NCBI RefSeq assembly: GCF_015709455.1
Contig: NZ_JADNQW010000005.1
Location: forward strand, 2,782,501-2,846,500
Source: Methylosinus sp. H3A
GTDB taxonomy: Bacteria > Pseudomonadota > Alphaproteobacteria > Rhizobiales > Beijerinckiaceae
Length of the DNA stretch: 64,000 bases
Reading direction: 5' to 3'
The notes under the pieces were generated by a model, which was not told the origin of the DNA, made no database searches, and was given only the letters and a program-made list of their open reading frames with translations. Positions 32,859 through 42,693 of this stretch are shown here, piece after piece (the stretch's first letter is position 1; each line of letters opens with the position of its first letter). Position numbers and translations under genes: made by a program.

Positions 32859-34022
32859 TCAGGCTGCGAGGCTCTGCGGCTCTGTGGCGAGCGCGTCATA
32901 GCCCGATAGTCGGCGCATCGGGCTCGTGCTCATATTGCGGCGGAAAATCAGCAGAATCGACACGCCGACTTCGAGAGCCGCCACCGCCGCGAGCAGAAAG
33001 GCGAAGCGCGCATCGGCGCGCAGCAGCGATTCGAGCGCCACCAGAAAGAAAATATGCGCTGCCGGAATGGCGATGATGACCAAGGAGCTCATGCCGCCGC
33101 GCCGTCCGGTGACGCTGCCGAAGGTCAGCACTAGCGCCATCGCCAATAGCGTGTGGGCGATGGCGAGCGACGGCACGCCGAATCGCTTGGCCGCCTCTGC
33201 CATCCACTCGCCGGCCTGGCGCCGGTCCAGCCGGGCGATCTGCCAATTGGCGATGAACTCCGGCAAGGTCAGCTCATAGACTCCGCGCCAATTGCGCGGC
33301 GGCAGCGCCTCGCTGCCCTGCATGGGCAGCGCCATGGCGTATTCGTCGAAATTGGCGATGCGAACTTCATCCGTGTCGAAGGGCTTGGTCTGAATGCTGC
33401 CGTTGGACAGCGCCACGACGACGCCCGAGGGCTGGCGGCGGAATTCGGCGCGCGCCGCGGTGATCGTCTCCTCCTGGCGCTTCTCGATGGAAATCTGCCG
33501 CACGAAGAGATTGACGGCGATGTCCGGCGTCTCCCAGCGTTGCAGATAGAGCGTCTTCACGCCATTGTCGAAAGTGTAGAAATGCGCCGCGTCGAGCATG
33601 CGGTGGTTGAGCGAATTGCGCACCACATTGATGACGTCCTGCAAGCCGCTGGCGTAATAGGGCGCGACGAGATTGGCGAGCCCATAGCCGAGGACGACGA
33701 GCGCGCCGGCGCAGACGATCGCCGGCCGGCACACCGACCACACCGACAGTCGCAGCGCATAGAGAACCGCGATCATGCCCTCATTGGACATGCGCGCGAA
33801 TTCGAGCGCCGTGGCGACGCCGATCGCCATGGGCAGAGTGATGAAGCCGACGGTCGGCATGGTGCCGATCAGCGCCGGGGCCAGCAGGCCGGCGCGAATC
33901 GCGGCCGGCGTCAGCGTGTAGAGCAGATAGGAGAGCACGACCGGCACGATGAGCGCGAGCTGGACGACGAGCGTGCTGAACAGGATTCGCCGAGCGAGAT
34001 AGAGGAAGAGAAGGCGAGGCAT
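32859..34022 (-). CDS. LptF/LptG (YjgP/YjgQ) family permease
   Basis: A 387-residue protein with three hydrophobic segments in the first 115 residues, a large periplasmic domain (about 115-270), and three C-terminal helices. The N-terminal RRILFSTLVVQLALIV and the helix TLPMAIGVATALEFARMSNEGMI match the family. LptF and LptG together extract lipopolysaccharide for transport to the outer membrane. They normally occur as neighbours; only one copy is present here, beside an unrelated ABC exporter, so it may be a specialised paralogue. Confidence 0.85.
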   Translation of the reverse strand: MPRLLFLYLARRILFSTLVVQLALIVPVVLSYLLYTLTPAAIRAGLLAPALIGTMPTVGFITLPMAIGVATALEFARMSNEGMIAVLYALRLSVWSVCRPAIVCAGALVVLGYGLANLVAPYYASGLQDVINVVRNSLNHRMLDAAHFYTFDNGVKTLYLQRWETPDIAVNLFVRQISIEKRQEETITAARAEFRRQPSGVVVALSNGSIQTKPFDTDEVRIANFDEYAMALPMQGSEALPPRNWRGVYELTLPEFIANWQIARLDRRQAGEWMAEAAKRFGVPSLAIAHTLLAMALVLTFGSVTGRRGGMSSLVIIAIPAAHIFFLVALESLLRADARFAFLLAAVAALEVGVSILLIFRRNMSTSPMRRLSGYDALATEPQSLAA

Positions 34023-34102
34023 GAGTCCTGTTCCGCGCGTCGAGAGCCGCCTTCCCGAGAGGAAGGCCGCCGCCGCACGCTAGTCTCATAGCGGAATTCG
34101 GC

Positions 34103-35002
34103 CTATTTGCGAAATTTCGCCCAGGCGGCTTTGGAAAACTCCTTCCAGGCGGCGTCGAAGACGCCCGTCGAAGGCAGGGCCGTCGCTCCCGCCCAATGGG
34201 CGAAATAGATTTCCCTGCCGTCCGGATCGAGCGGCTTGCCGTCGGAAAAAGTGATTCCGGGCGCCTTGTAGAAGCTCTCATGCGAGGCGCGCTCGACGCA
34301 ATGCGGCAAAAGCGTGATCGCCAGCCCGCGCCTATGGGTCACGAAATTGACCAGCGGCTGAGCGAAGAGCTGCCCGCGCTTGCGTACTTCGTGGAAGATT
34401 TTCGCGTCGTCGCGAATCGTCTCGATGAAGTGCTCGAGCTTCAGATATTTGCTCGATGTGACCCAGAAGCCGTCATTGAACAGCAGCGCGTCGCGCAGGA
34501 AAGGGTAGTCCGCCTTCTTCTCGTTATAGACATATTCGAAGCTCGGCGAAGCGACGATGAACTCGGTCTTCTGGGCCTCGAGCCGCCCGAAGAGCGGCGA
34601 GAAGTCGCGGAACAGCACGACGTCCACATCGACATAGACGACCTCGTCGAGCGGCAGAGCGAGCGCCTGCAGCTTGCGCAGGCGGCGGCGATTGCCGTTG
34701 AAGGGGCCCGGATAGAGCTCCGCGGCGAGTCTGTCGATCGCCTCGGGAACCTCCTCGATGAAATGCGCGCCATAGATTTCCGCCGCGCGCCGCGTCTGCG
34801 CGACATTCTCGTCATAGGGGACGAGATAGAGCGGCAGATGGGCGTTCGTCTGGGCGTAGCTCTCGAGGAAGGGGAGCAGCCAGTCGATGATCTTGTCATT
34901 GCCGACGATGGCGACGCCATAGCGCTTGCCTGGAACCGCTCCGCTCTGGTCGGGGGCGGCGCGTAGCGGGGAAAAATCTGGATTTGCGGGTCGAAGGCTC
35001 AT
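34103..35002 (-). CDS. Putative GT-A-fold glycosyltransferase
   Basis: A 299-residue soluble protein. VAIVGNDKIIDWLLPFLESY near the start resembles the nucleotide-sugar-binding strand of nucleotide-diphospho-sugar transferases, and VYVDVDVVLFRDFSPLF carries the DxD-like metal/donor motif. The fragment FNDGFWVTSSKYLKL and the late GREIYFAHWAG are typical of such proteins with unknown acceptors. It stands divergent from a pair of GT-B glycosyltransferases and near the ABC exporter, so polysaccharide synthesis is the likely process. Confidence 0.7.
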   Translation of the reverse strand: MSLRPANPDFSPLRAAPDQSGAVPGKRYGVAIVGNDKIIDWLLPFLESYAQTNAHLPLYLVPYDENVAQTRRAAEIYGAHFIEEVPEAIDRLAAELYPGPFNGNRRRLRKLQALALPLDEVVYVDVDVVLFRDFSPLFGRLEAQKTEFIVASPSFEYVYNEKKADYPFLRDALLFNDGFWVTSSKYLKLEHFIETIRDDAKIFHEVRKRGQLFAQPLVNFVTHRRGLAITLLPHCVERASHESFYKAPGITFSDGKPLDPDGREIYFAHWAGATALPSTGVFDAAWKEFSKAAWAKFRK

Positions 35003-35015
35003 ATACCCCGTCTAC

Positions 35016-36365
35016 TTGGAAACGCCGCCGCAGGGCAAGCGGCCGGGCGGACAGGGGCTTTGCCCGGAAGACCGAACGCAACGGGAGACGCCGATAGAGT
35101 CCCTTGTTTCCAATGATGTTTCAGCCGATGAGCGGCCGCTCGCCGGAAAAACGGTCGCAGTGGTCCATGCGGCCTGGCATTCCTGCGGCAGCTATCAGGT
35201 CAATGTCGGCCAGCTCGAGGCCTATCGCGCGCTCGGCGCGCGGACGATCTCGGTCGCGCTGATGGACGCGCCGGCTTCGCCCCCGCCCGAGGGCGCGCGC
35301 TGGCGGGCCTATCTCGCCGCCTCCGCCGATCTGCCGGCGGATCGGCGCTATTTCTGCGGTCCGAGCCGATGGGCCGCGCTCGCGCCGTCCTTTCTCGCTC
35401 ACGCCTGGTGGCGGTTGATCCATGGCGATCAGGCGACTTGGCTCGTCGAGCTCGCCAAGATCGCCGCCCTGCCGCCGGGCCTCGCAGACGAACATATCGA
35501 TCTCGTCCACGCCAATCATTACTTCACCCTTCCATTCGTTGCTCGATTGCTTCGGGAACGAAACGTTCCGGTCATGGTCGAGACGCAGGACATACAGGCG
35601 CGTCAGTATATTCTGCGAAACCAGGGCGGGTTCTTCGTGCCTCCCTATGCGACCTATGACGACATGCTGTCGATCGAGCTCGAGTGGATGCGCGCCGCGG
35701 ACCTCTGCATACATCTCAACGAGGAGGAGCGGGCCGAATTCGCCCGGCTGCTGCCGCAGGCGCGGCACCGCCTCGTCTATCCCGCCATCGCGCCCGTTCC
35801 CTGTGGGCCGGGCGGCGAGCGCATCGTCATCGTCGCCAGCGACAATTACGCGAATTTCGTCAGTCTGCGCTGGTTCCTGCGTGAGGTCGCGCCGTTCGCG
35901 CCGGGAGTCGAGATGGAGATCTACGGCAATATCGACGCCGGCGTGAGAAGCCGCGACAAGGCGCTCTTCGACGCCAATCGGCGCCTCTTCAAGGGCCGCG
36001 TCGACGATATCGGCGCCGTCTATGCGCAGGCCGCCTGCGTGCTGCTGCCGACGATCGAGGGGCACGGGCTCTCGGTCAAGGCCGTGGAGGCGATGGCGAG
36101 CGGCGCGCCGCTCATCGCGACGCGCCGGGCGTTTCGCGGCATGGCCATCGATCCCGAGCGGCTGAGCAATGTGACTCTGGCCGACGAGGCCGGCGCTTTC
36201 GCCGCCGCCTTGCGCGCCGCGGGCCAACGCCGCAAAAGCGGCGCGCGCTCCCAATCGGACACGCGCCGTCTCTATGACGAGATGTTCAGCTCCGCCGCCT
36301 ATGCGCGCGCCTTGCGCGAGGCGGCCGCGCCGCTGCTCACACAACGAACGCTGCTCACGCAATGA
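35016..36365 (+). CDS. GT-B glycosyltransferase, first of a tandem pair; start unresolved
   Basis: A GT4-like enzyme of roughly 420-450 residues. Conserved parts include TVAVVHAAWHSCGSYQVNVG, VMVETQDIQARQ and the donor-binding region LLPTIEGHGLSVKAVEAMASG. The next gene is a clear paralogue with the same segments in order. Homology places the start near 35094-35130, but no ATG or GTG exists there in frame. Options are TTG at 35016, only 13 bp from the divergent neighbour's start, or ATA at 35094, which has GGGAGA at a good distance. The stop overlaps the next ATG by four bases. The acceptor is unknown. Confidence 0.8.
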   Translation: METPPQGKRPGGQGLCPEDRTQRETPIESLVSNDVSADERPLAGKTVAVVHAAWHSCGSYQVNVGQLEAYRALGARTISVALMDAPASPPPEGARWRAYLAASADLPADRRYFCGPSRWAALAPSFLAHAWWRLIHGDQATWLVELAKIAALPPGLADEHIDLVHANHYFTLPFVARLLRERNVPVMVETQDIQARQYILRNQGGFFVPPYATYDDMLSIELEWMRAADLCIHLNEEERAEFARLLPQARHRLVYPAIAPVPCGPGGERIVIVASDNYANFVSLRWFLREVAPFAPGVEMEIYGNIDAGVRSRDKALFDANRRLFKGRVDDIGAVYAQAACVLLPTIEGHGLSVKAVEAMASGAPLIATRRAFRGMAIDPERLSNVTLADEAGAFAAALRAAGQRRKSGARSQSDTRRLYDEMFSSAAYARALREAAAPLLTQRTLLTQ

Positions 36366-37609
36366 ATGGTCCCGCCGCTCTTCCGCTCGCTGGCCGGCAT
36401 GTCGCCATCGTCCATCCGGCCTGGCATTCCTGCGGCACTTATCGCGTCGTGCTGGGACAGGTCGCCGCCTATCGCGCGCTCGGCGCCCGCGTCGCGCCTG
36501 TCGCCATATGCGATATGCCGGGATACACGCCGGATCGCGCCTGGCGCTGGCGCTCCTTTGTCGAGGCGACGCCGGAACTCTCGCAGGGCGAGCGCTGGTT
36601 CGGCGGCGCGTCCTTTCACGCTTTCGCGGCGCCGCGGTTTCTGCGCGATGTGCTCTGGCCCTATCTCCACGGCGATCAGGCGGTCATTCGCGCCGGCGTC
36701 GCCGAGCGCGCGGAGCTGGCGCCGGGCCTCACCGATCGCCGCTTCGATCTCGTCCATTGCAATCATTTCTTCCTGATGTCGGTGGCGAAGCGCCTCGCGC
36801 GCGGCGCGCCGATCCTGCTCGACAGCCATGATCTGCAAGCGCGCCAATTCGCGCTGATGAACGAGCGCACGCCATGGCTGCCGCCGCGCGTGACCTATGA
36901 TCGAATGCTCGCCCGCGAGCTCGAATTAATGCGCGGCGCCGATCTGCTGCTGCATCTCAATGCGCAGGAATATGACGATTTCCGCGCGCTGCTGCCGGAG
37001 AAGGAGCATGCGCTGCTCTATCCCAGCGCGCCCGAGGCGCCGCTCGGTCCCGGCGGCGGCGATATTCTGCTCGTCGCGAGCAACAACAGCGCCAATGTCG
37101 ACAGTGTGTGCTGGTTCCTGCGCGAGGTTCTCGCGGACGCTTCGATTGCGAATCTGCGCATCGTCGGCAATGTCGACGCCGGCGTGAAGGCGCGCGATCC
37201 CGCGCTCTACGCCGCCCATCGCGCCGCCTTCGTCGGCCGCGTCGACGATCCTGGCGCGGCCTATGCGACGGCGCGCCTCGTGCTGCTGCCGACGATCAGC
37301 GGACACGGCCTCTCGATCAAGACTGTCGAGGCGCTGGCGAGCGGTCTGCCGCTCATCACGACGAGTCATGCTTTTCGCGGCATGCGCGTCGATCCGGCGC
37401 GCTTTTCCGATGTGATCGTCGCCGATAGCGCCGCGGATTTCGCGCATGCATTGAAGGCCGCCGCGGCCGACGCGCGCGTTCCGAGCGAAGCGCAGCGCGC
37501 GGCGAGCGACATGCGGCGCTTCTATGACGCGCATTTCTCGCTCGACGCCTATCGCGCCAATATCGCCGATCTCGCGCCGCCGCTCATCGGCGCCGCGATG
37601 CGCGCCTGA
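36362..37609 (+). CDS. GT-B glycosyltransferase, second of a tandem pair
   Basis: A 415-residue paralogue of the preceding gene. It shares PLAGRHVAIVHPAWHSCGTY at the N-terminus, LLDSHDLQARQFALMNE in the middle, and LLPTISGHGLSIKTVEALASG in the C-terminal donor site, where E in TVEAL is the usual GT4 glutamate. The two genes are a tandem duplication that has diverged, probably adding successive or alternative sugars to the same glycan. A perfect hairpin spans its stop codon. Confidence 0.88.
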   Translation: MNGPAALPLAGRHVAIVHPAWHSCGTYRVVLGQVAAYRALGARVAPVAICDMPGYTPDRAWRWRSFVEATPELSQGERWFGGASFHAFAAPRFLRDVLWPYLHGDQAVIRAGVAERAELAPGLTDRRFDLVHCNHFFLMSVAKRLARGAPILLDSHDLQARQFALMNERTPWLPPRVTYDRMLARELELMRGADLLLHLNAQEYDDFRALLPEKEHALLYPSAPEAPLGPGGGDILLVASNNSANVDSVCWFLREVLADASIANLRIVGNVDAGVKARDPALYAAHRAAFVGRVDDPGAAYATARLVLLPTISGHGLSIKTVEALASGLPLITTSHAFRGMRVDPARFSDVIVADSAADFAHALKAAAADARVPSEAQRAASDMRRFYDAHFSLDAYRANIADLAPPLIGAAMRA

Positions 37610-37619
37610 AGGCGCGCAT
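37598..37619. terminator. Perfect hairpin across the glycosyltransferase stop codon
   Basis: ATGCGCGCC / GGCGCGCAT with a TGAA loop that contains the stop. It lies between two convergent genes and may act as a bidirectional terminator, although no T-run follows. Confidence 0.5.
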
Positions 37620-37627
37620 TCAACTCA

Positions 37628-38644
37628 TCAAACATAGTCCAGCATTCGCGCGAGATCGAAGCTCGAGCGCTTTCCCAGATCGTCGCCATTGCGATCGAGG
37701 AATTCCTGCGCGCGGCGCCGTCCTTCCTCGCGCAGCATGAGCAGGAAATCCCATTCTGCGATGAGCTTGGAGGAGGCGGACAGCTCCGCCGCCATATCCG
37801 TCGCAATGGCGTGAATGCGCATGGCGGCCCAGCGCGCGCCTTCGCTATGGCCGGGATCGGCGACTTGGCGCAGCAGCGCGATCATGCGCAATTCCTTCAG
37901 CAGCGGCGAGTTGAAGGAAATCTCGTTCAGCCGGTTCAATATGTCGATCGCGCTGCGCGGCGTCTCCTTGCGCTCGATTGGATTGATCTGCACCAATATC
38001 GTATCTTGCGACGCGCATTCGCGCACCAGTGGCGTGATCGTCGGATTGCCGGCGTAGCCGCCGTCCCAATAGGCTTCGCCGTCGATCTCGATCGCCTGGA
38101 ACATGGTCGGCAGACATGCCGAGGCGAGCAGCGCCTCCGCCGAGAGATCGGCGTTGCGGAAGACGCGCGCCCGGCCGGTGCGGACATTGGTCGCGGTCAC
38201 GAACAGCTTGATGGGCGATTTGGCCAGGCGCTCGAAATCGATGGTCTCGCGCAGTATGTCGCGCAGCGGATTGGCCCCGGCGGGATTGAGATCATATGGC
38301 GAGACGAGCCGCGAGGCCATGTCCATGGCGAGAAAGGCAGGCGAATTGTCCAGCGTCCAGCGGCCGAGCGCCATGTCCAGAGGGGGGCGCTGCAGCGGGC
38401 TGAAGCGGGCCGCGCTGGCGACGCGCCGCCAGAAGCTCTCCATCGCCGCCCGGGCGCCTTCGGCGCCGTCCAGCGAGAAGCCGTGGATGAGCGCCGCGGC
38501 GTTCATCGCGCCGGCCGAGGTGCCGGAGACCCCGTCTATGCGCAGCCAGGGCTCCTCGATCAGCCGATCGAGAACGCCCCAGGTGAAGGCGCCATGCGCG
38601 CCGCCGCCCTGCAAAGCCAGATCGACGAGAATTTCGTCGCGCAT
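37628..38644 (-). CDS. Patatin-like phospholipase
   Basis: A 338-residue serine hydrolase. The oxyanion motif GGGAHGAFTWG is near the start, the nucleophile motif is GTSAGAMNA, and the catalytic Asp is in YWDGGYAGN, so the Ser-Asp dyad is complete. There is no signal peptide, so it is cytoplasmic or exported by a specialised route. Bacterial patatins act as lipid acyl hydrolases; the natural substrate here is unknown. It is convergent with the glycosyltransferase pair and divergent from hrcA. Confidence 0.9.
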   Translation of the reverse strand: MRDEILVDLALQGGGAHGAFTWGVLDRLIEEPWLRIDGVSGTSAGAMNAAALIHGFSLDGAEGARAAMESFWRRVASAARFSPLQRPPLDMALGRWTLDNSPAFLAMDMASRLVSPYDLNPAGANPLRDILRETIDFERLAKSPIKLFVTATNVRTGRARVFRNADLSAEALLASACLPTMFQAIEIDGEAYWDGGYAGNPTITPLVRECASQDTILVQINPIERKETPRSAIDILNRLNEISFNSPLLKELRMIALLRQVADPGHSEGARWAAMRIHAIATDMAAELSASSKLIAEWDFLLMLREEGRRRAQEFLDRNGDDLGKRSSFDLARMLDYV

Positions 38645-38767
38645 CGCGCCTGTCCCGCCCCCATCTTACGTCAGGGAAATAGGGGAGCCCGGGCAAAAGC
38701 GTAGCGTATTTTTCCCCTTCCGCGTGTGCGGGCTTGACCCGCGCCGCCGAGGCGCCATTCTCCTGTC

Positions 38768-39856
38768 ATGATCCGCATGGGCCATCCAATCTCCCCGCAG
38801 CCGGGCGCGAGCTTCGCCAATCTCGGCGATCGGCCGCGCGAAATCTTTCGCCAGATCGTGGACACTTATCTGTCGAGCGGCGATCCGGTCGGCTCGCGCC
38901 AGCTGTCGCGGCTGCTGCCCATGGCGCTGTCGCCCGCCTCCGTGCGCAATGTGATGCAGGATTTGGAGGAGCTCGGCCTCGTCTATGCGCCGCACACCAG
39001 CGCCGGCCGCTTGCCGACCGAGCTCGGCCTGCGCTTTTTCGTCGACTCGCTCTTGCAGATCGGCGACGTCGCCGAGGACGAGCGCGCGCAGATCGAGGCG
39101 CAGGTCGAGGCCGCCTCCAAGGACCATGACCTCGAGGGCGTGCTGGCCGAGGCGACGAGCATGCTCTCCGGCCTCACCCGCGGCGCCGCCGTCGTCGTGA
39201 CCAGCAAGGACAATGCGCGGCTGAAGCAGATCGAATTCGTGCGTCTCGAGCCGGAGCGCGCGCTCGCCATTCTCGTCGGCGAGGATGGCTCGGTCGAAAA
39301 TCGCGTGCTGCAGGTGCCGCGCGATCTTCCGGCCTCCTCGCTGATCGAGGCGGCCAATTATCTCAACGCCCGCATTCGCGGCCTCACGCTCGGTCAGGTT
39401 CGATCGGAGATAGAGGACGCGCGCAAGGCGGCGCAGACCGAGCTCGACGAATTGACGGCGAGGCTCGTCGACGCCGGGCTCGCGAGCTGGGGCGGGGCGG
39501 CGACGGATCATCGCCAGCTCATCGTGCGCGGCCAAGCCAATCTGCTCGAGGATCTGACCGCAATGGCCGATCTCGACCGCATCCGCCTGCTGTTCTCCGA
39601 TCTCGAGACCAAGACCGAGGTCATCGATCTTCTGGAGCGCGCCGAGACGGGGGAGGGCGTGCGTATTTTCATCGGCTCGGAAAACCGCCTGTTCTCGCTC
39701 TCCGGCTCCTCGATGATCGCCGCGCCATTGCGCGACGGCAATAAGCGTATCGTCGGCGCGCTCGGCATCATCGGCCCGACGCGGCTCAATTACGCGCGCA
39801 TCGTGCCGATGGTGGATTATACGGCGAAAGTAGTGGCGCGGGTGGTCGGGGGGTAG
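38768..39856 (+). CDS. hrcA: Heat-inducible transcription repressor HrcA
   Basis: A 362-residue repressor of groESL/dnaK-type heat-shock operons through the CIRCE element. The N-terminal winged helix has [17 protein letters not shown] and [18 protein letters not shown], then [18 protein letters not shown]. The C-terminal region has [11 protein letters not shown] and [20 protein letters not shown]. grpE, which often follows hrcA in alphaproteobacteria, is not the next gene. I saw no CIRCE sequence (TTAGCACTC-type) upstream, so autoregulation is not supported here. Confidence 0.96.
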   Translation: MIRMGHPISPQPGASFANLGDRPREIFRQIVDTYLSSGDPVGSRQLSRLLPMALSPASVRNVMQDLEELGLVYAPHTSAGRLPTELGLRFFVDSLLQIGDVAEDERAQIEAQVEAASKDHDLEGVLAEATSMLSGLTRGAAVVVTSKDNARLKQIEFVRLEPERALAILVGEDGSVENRVLQVPRDLPASSLIEAANYLNARIRGLTLGQVRSEIEDARKAAQTELDELTARLVDAGLASWGGAATDHRQLIVRGQANLLEDLTAMADLDRIRLLFSDLETKTEVIDLLERAETGEGVRIFIGSENRLFSLSGSSMIAAPLRDGNKRIVGALGIIGPTRLNYARIVPMVDYTAKVVARVVGG

Positions 39857-39889
39857 GTGAGCGGCGTCCGTTTCGGATCGGAGATTTTC

Positions 39890-40603
39890 ATGCCCCAGTC
39901 CCGCGGCGCATTCGACGCGGCGGCGCATTTCGATGAGGCTTCGGCGACGCGATACGATCGCAGAATTCGATCGTTCTGCCCGAGCTACGACGCGCTGCAC
40001 TACATCATGGCCGCTTGGTTCGAGCATCTGCCGGAGCGAGCCGAATTTTTGTCTGCTGGCGCGGGAACGGGCGCGGAAATTCTCGCCCTCGGGCGCCGTT
40101 TCCCCTTTTGGCGCTTCACCGCGGTCGATGTCTCGCGCGATATGTCGAACGCTTGCCGCGATCGCGTCGTCGCGGCCGGAATGGCGGATCGGACGGCCTG
40201 CTTCCATGGACGACTGCAGGAGTTTCGACCGGCGACGCCATTCGACGCGGCCTCGTCCATATTCGTCTCTCACTTCATTGCGGGGTGGAACGAGAAGCTC
40301 GCCTATTTTCGCGCCGTCTCGTCCCTTCTGAAACCCGGAGGGACGTTCGTTCTCGCCGATCTTTTCGGCGATAGAGCGTCGCGCGAATTCGGCTCTCTGC
40401 TGGAAGCCTGGCTCGTATCCTATGCGTCTCAGGGCGTCGAGACGCGGGAGCTGGAGAAGGACCGCGCTCATATCGACGATGACATCGCTTTCGCTTCCGA
40501 GAGTGAATTGCTGGATTTGCTGAATGAAGCGGGATTCGACGCGCCCATCCGCTTCTATCAGACCTTCCTCTTCGGCTGCTGGGCGATGACGAAACGACAT
40601 TGA
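39890..40603 (+). CDS. Class I SAM-dependent methyltransferase
   Basis: A 237-residue protein with the Rossmann-fold motif I FLSAGAGTGAEILAL, the acidic residue of motif II in FTAVDVSRDM, and a late motif LKPGGTFVLADLF. The substrate is not evident. The ATG at 39890 has GGAG at good spacing; a GTG directly after the hrcA stop (39857) is the alternative. It lies 33 bp downstream of hrcA on the same strand and is convergent with amtB. Confidence 0.85.
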   Translation: MPQSRGAFDAAAHFDEASATRYDRRIRSFCPSYDALHYIMAAWFEHLPERAEFLSAGAGTGAEILALGRRFPFWRFTAVDVSRDMSNACRDRVVAAGMADRTACFHGRLQEFRPATPFDAASSIFVSHFIAGWNEKLAYFRAVSSLLKPGGTFVLADLFGDRASREFGSLLEAWLVSYASQGVETRELEKDRAHIDDDIAFASESELLDLLNEAGFDAPIRFYQTFLFGCWAMTKRH

Positions 40604-40638
40604 AAGCAAAATGTCGACGCGAGGCGACACACAAAGAA

Positions 40639-40664
40639 AAACGGCGCCCCGAGAGGCGCCGTTT
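40639..40664 (-). terminator. Rho-independent terminator of glnK-amtB
   Basis: Perfect stem AAACGGCGCC / GGCGCCGTTT with a six-base loop. On the minus strand it is followed by TTTTTCTTT. It lies 28 bp past the amtB stop; the opposite-strand methyltransferase may use the same hairpin. Confidence 0.88.
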
Positions 40665-40691
40665 CCATTTTCGGCAGATGAGCGACGTCGC

Positions 40692-42197
40692 TCAGTGGTT
40701 GTAGGCGCGCTCGCCGTGATCGGCGATGTCGAGGCCTTCGCGCTCCTGGTCCGGGGCGACGCGCAGGCCGATGACCACATCGACGATCTTGTAGAGGATC
40801 GCCGAGCCGATGCCCGACCACAGGATCGTCGCGCCGACGGCGGTCGCCTGCGAGATCATCTGCTGGGTCATGTCGTATTTGCCGGCGAAATTCTCGCCGA
40901 TATTGGTGTAGTCGGTGATGCCGACGCCGCCGAAGTCCGGGCTCACCAGAATGCCGGTGGCCAGAGCGCCGGTGATTCCGCCTATGGCATGCACGCCGAA
41001 CACGTCGAGCGAGTCGTCATAGCCGAAGAAGTTCTTCACCTTGGAGACGAAGAACAGGCTGATCGGCGAGACGATCAAGCCCAGAACGATGGAGCCGATC
41101 GGCCCGGCGAAGCCGGAAGCCGGCGTCACCGCGACGAGGCCGGCGACGGCGCCGGAGATGAGGCCGAGCAGCGAGGGCTTGCCCTTGACCGCCCATTCCG
41201 TCAGCAGCCAGGAGAGCGCCGCCGCGGCGGTCGCCACCATCGTGTTGACGAAGGCGAGCGCCGTCGTGCCATTGGCCTCGAGGTTGGAGCCGGCGTTGAA
41301 GCCGAACCAGCCGACCCACAGCAGCGAAGCGCCGACCATGGACAGAGTCAGCGAGTGCGGTGGCAGCGCCTCTTTGCCGTAGCCGATGCGCTTGCCGATG
41401 ATCAGCGCGCCGACGAAGCCGGCGATGCCCGCGTTGATGTGGACGACGGTGCCGCCCGCGAAGTCCAGAGCGCCGACGCCCTTCATCCAGGGCGCGAGGC
41501 CGCCGGCGATCCAGCCGACAGAGCCGAGCAGCGTGTCGATCTCGCCTTGAGCGGCGGTCTTGGCTTCATCCGTGGTCGCAGCGGCGAGCTTGGTCGCCGC
41601 GTCGACGAGGGCGTTGGGATCGGCGACGCCCCACACCCAATGCGCGACCGGGAAGTAGATGATCGTCACCCACAGCAGCACGAAGACGAAGGCCGCCCCG
41701 AATTTGATGCGCTCGGCGAAGGCGCCGATGATGAGCGCCGGCGTGATCATGGCGAAGGTCATCTGGAACACGAAATAAGCGTATTCCGGAATGACATGGC
41801 CGGGCGTGAAGGTCGGCGCGTTGGAGGAGGCGTCAACGCCCTTCAGGAACAGCTTGTTGAAGCCGCCGATATAGGCGTTGAGCGAGCCGCCGTCGCCGAA
41901 GGCCAGCGAATAGCCGTAGAGCGTCCAGACGACGCCGACGAGCGACACGATGGCGAAGGTCTGTGTGAGCACGGACAGAGCGTTCTTCGAGCGCACCAGG
42001 CCGCCGTAGAAGAGCGCGAGACCAGGGATCGACATCAGCAGCACGAGCGCGGAGGAGACCAGCACCCAGGCGGTGTCGCCGGGATTGGGCGTCGGCGCAT
42101 TGCCGGCGGCGAGGGCGGGGTCGGCGAGGCCCACGGCGATCGCCGCGCCGACGAGGATCGAAGCCGCAGACAGGCTCCGAGGCAGACGAAGTCTCAT
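40692..42197 (-). CDS. amtB: Ammonium transporter
   Basis: A 501-residue Amt/MEP channel protein. A signal-peptide-like N-terminus (ending ADPALA) precedes about 11 helices, as in other proteobacterial AmtB precursors. Conserved segments are PGLALFYGGLVRSKNALSV, the pore-region FAGGTVVHINAGIAGFVGAL with its His, and FGVHAIGGITGALATGIL with the second His. It conducts ammonium and is gated by the P-II protein encoded immediately upstream. It has the conserved alphaproteobacterial order glnK-amtB, spaced 31 bp, and ends with a strong terminator. Confidence 0.97.
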   Translation of the reverse strand: MRLRLPRSLSAASILVGAAIAVGLADPALAAGNAPTPNPGDTAWVLVSSALVLLMSIPGLALFYGGLVRSKNALSVLTQTFAIVSLVGVVWTLYGYSLAFGDGGSLNAYIGGFNKLFLKGVDASSNAPTFTPGHVIPEYAYFVFQMTFAMITPALIIGAFAERIKFGAAFVFVLLWVTIIYFPVAHWVWGVADPNALVDAATKLAAATTDEAKTAAQGEIDTLLGSVGWIAGGLAPWMKGVGALDFAGGTVVHINAGIAGFVGALIIGKRIGYGKEALPPHSLTLSMVGASLLWVGWFGFNAGSNLEANGTTALAFVNTMVATAAAALSWLLTEWAVKGKPSLLGLISGAVAGLVAVTPASGFAGPIGSIVLGLIVSPISLFFVSKVKNFFGYDDSLDVFGVHAIGGITGALATGILVSPDFGGVGITDYTNIGENFAGKYDMTQQMISQATAVGATILWSGIGSAILYKIVDVVIGLRVAPDQEREGLDIADHGERAYNH

Positions 42198-42228
42198 TGG
42201 GAACTCCTGGTGATTTTTCGTGAGTGGG

Positions 42229-42663
<435 letters not shown>

Positions 42664-42676
42664 TCAGGCCGCGAGC

Positions 42677-42693
42677 TTTCAAATGCCGTGCCA
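42677..42693 (-). promoter_or_regulatory. Candidate sigma-54 promoter of glnK-amtB
   Basis: On the minus strand the sequence reads TGGCACG-GCAT-TTGAA, against the consensus TGGCACG-N4-TTGCW; only the -12 C is replaced. Its distance of about 110 bp from glnK and the NtrC-type control expected for this operon support it. The rest of the gap (42568-42884) shows no gene. Confidence 0.5.
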
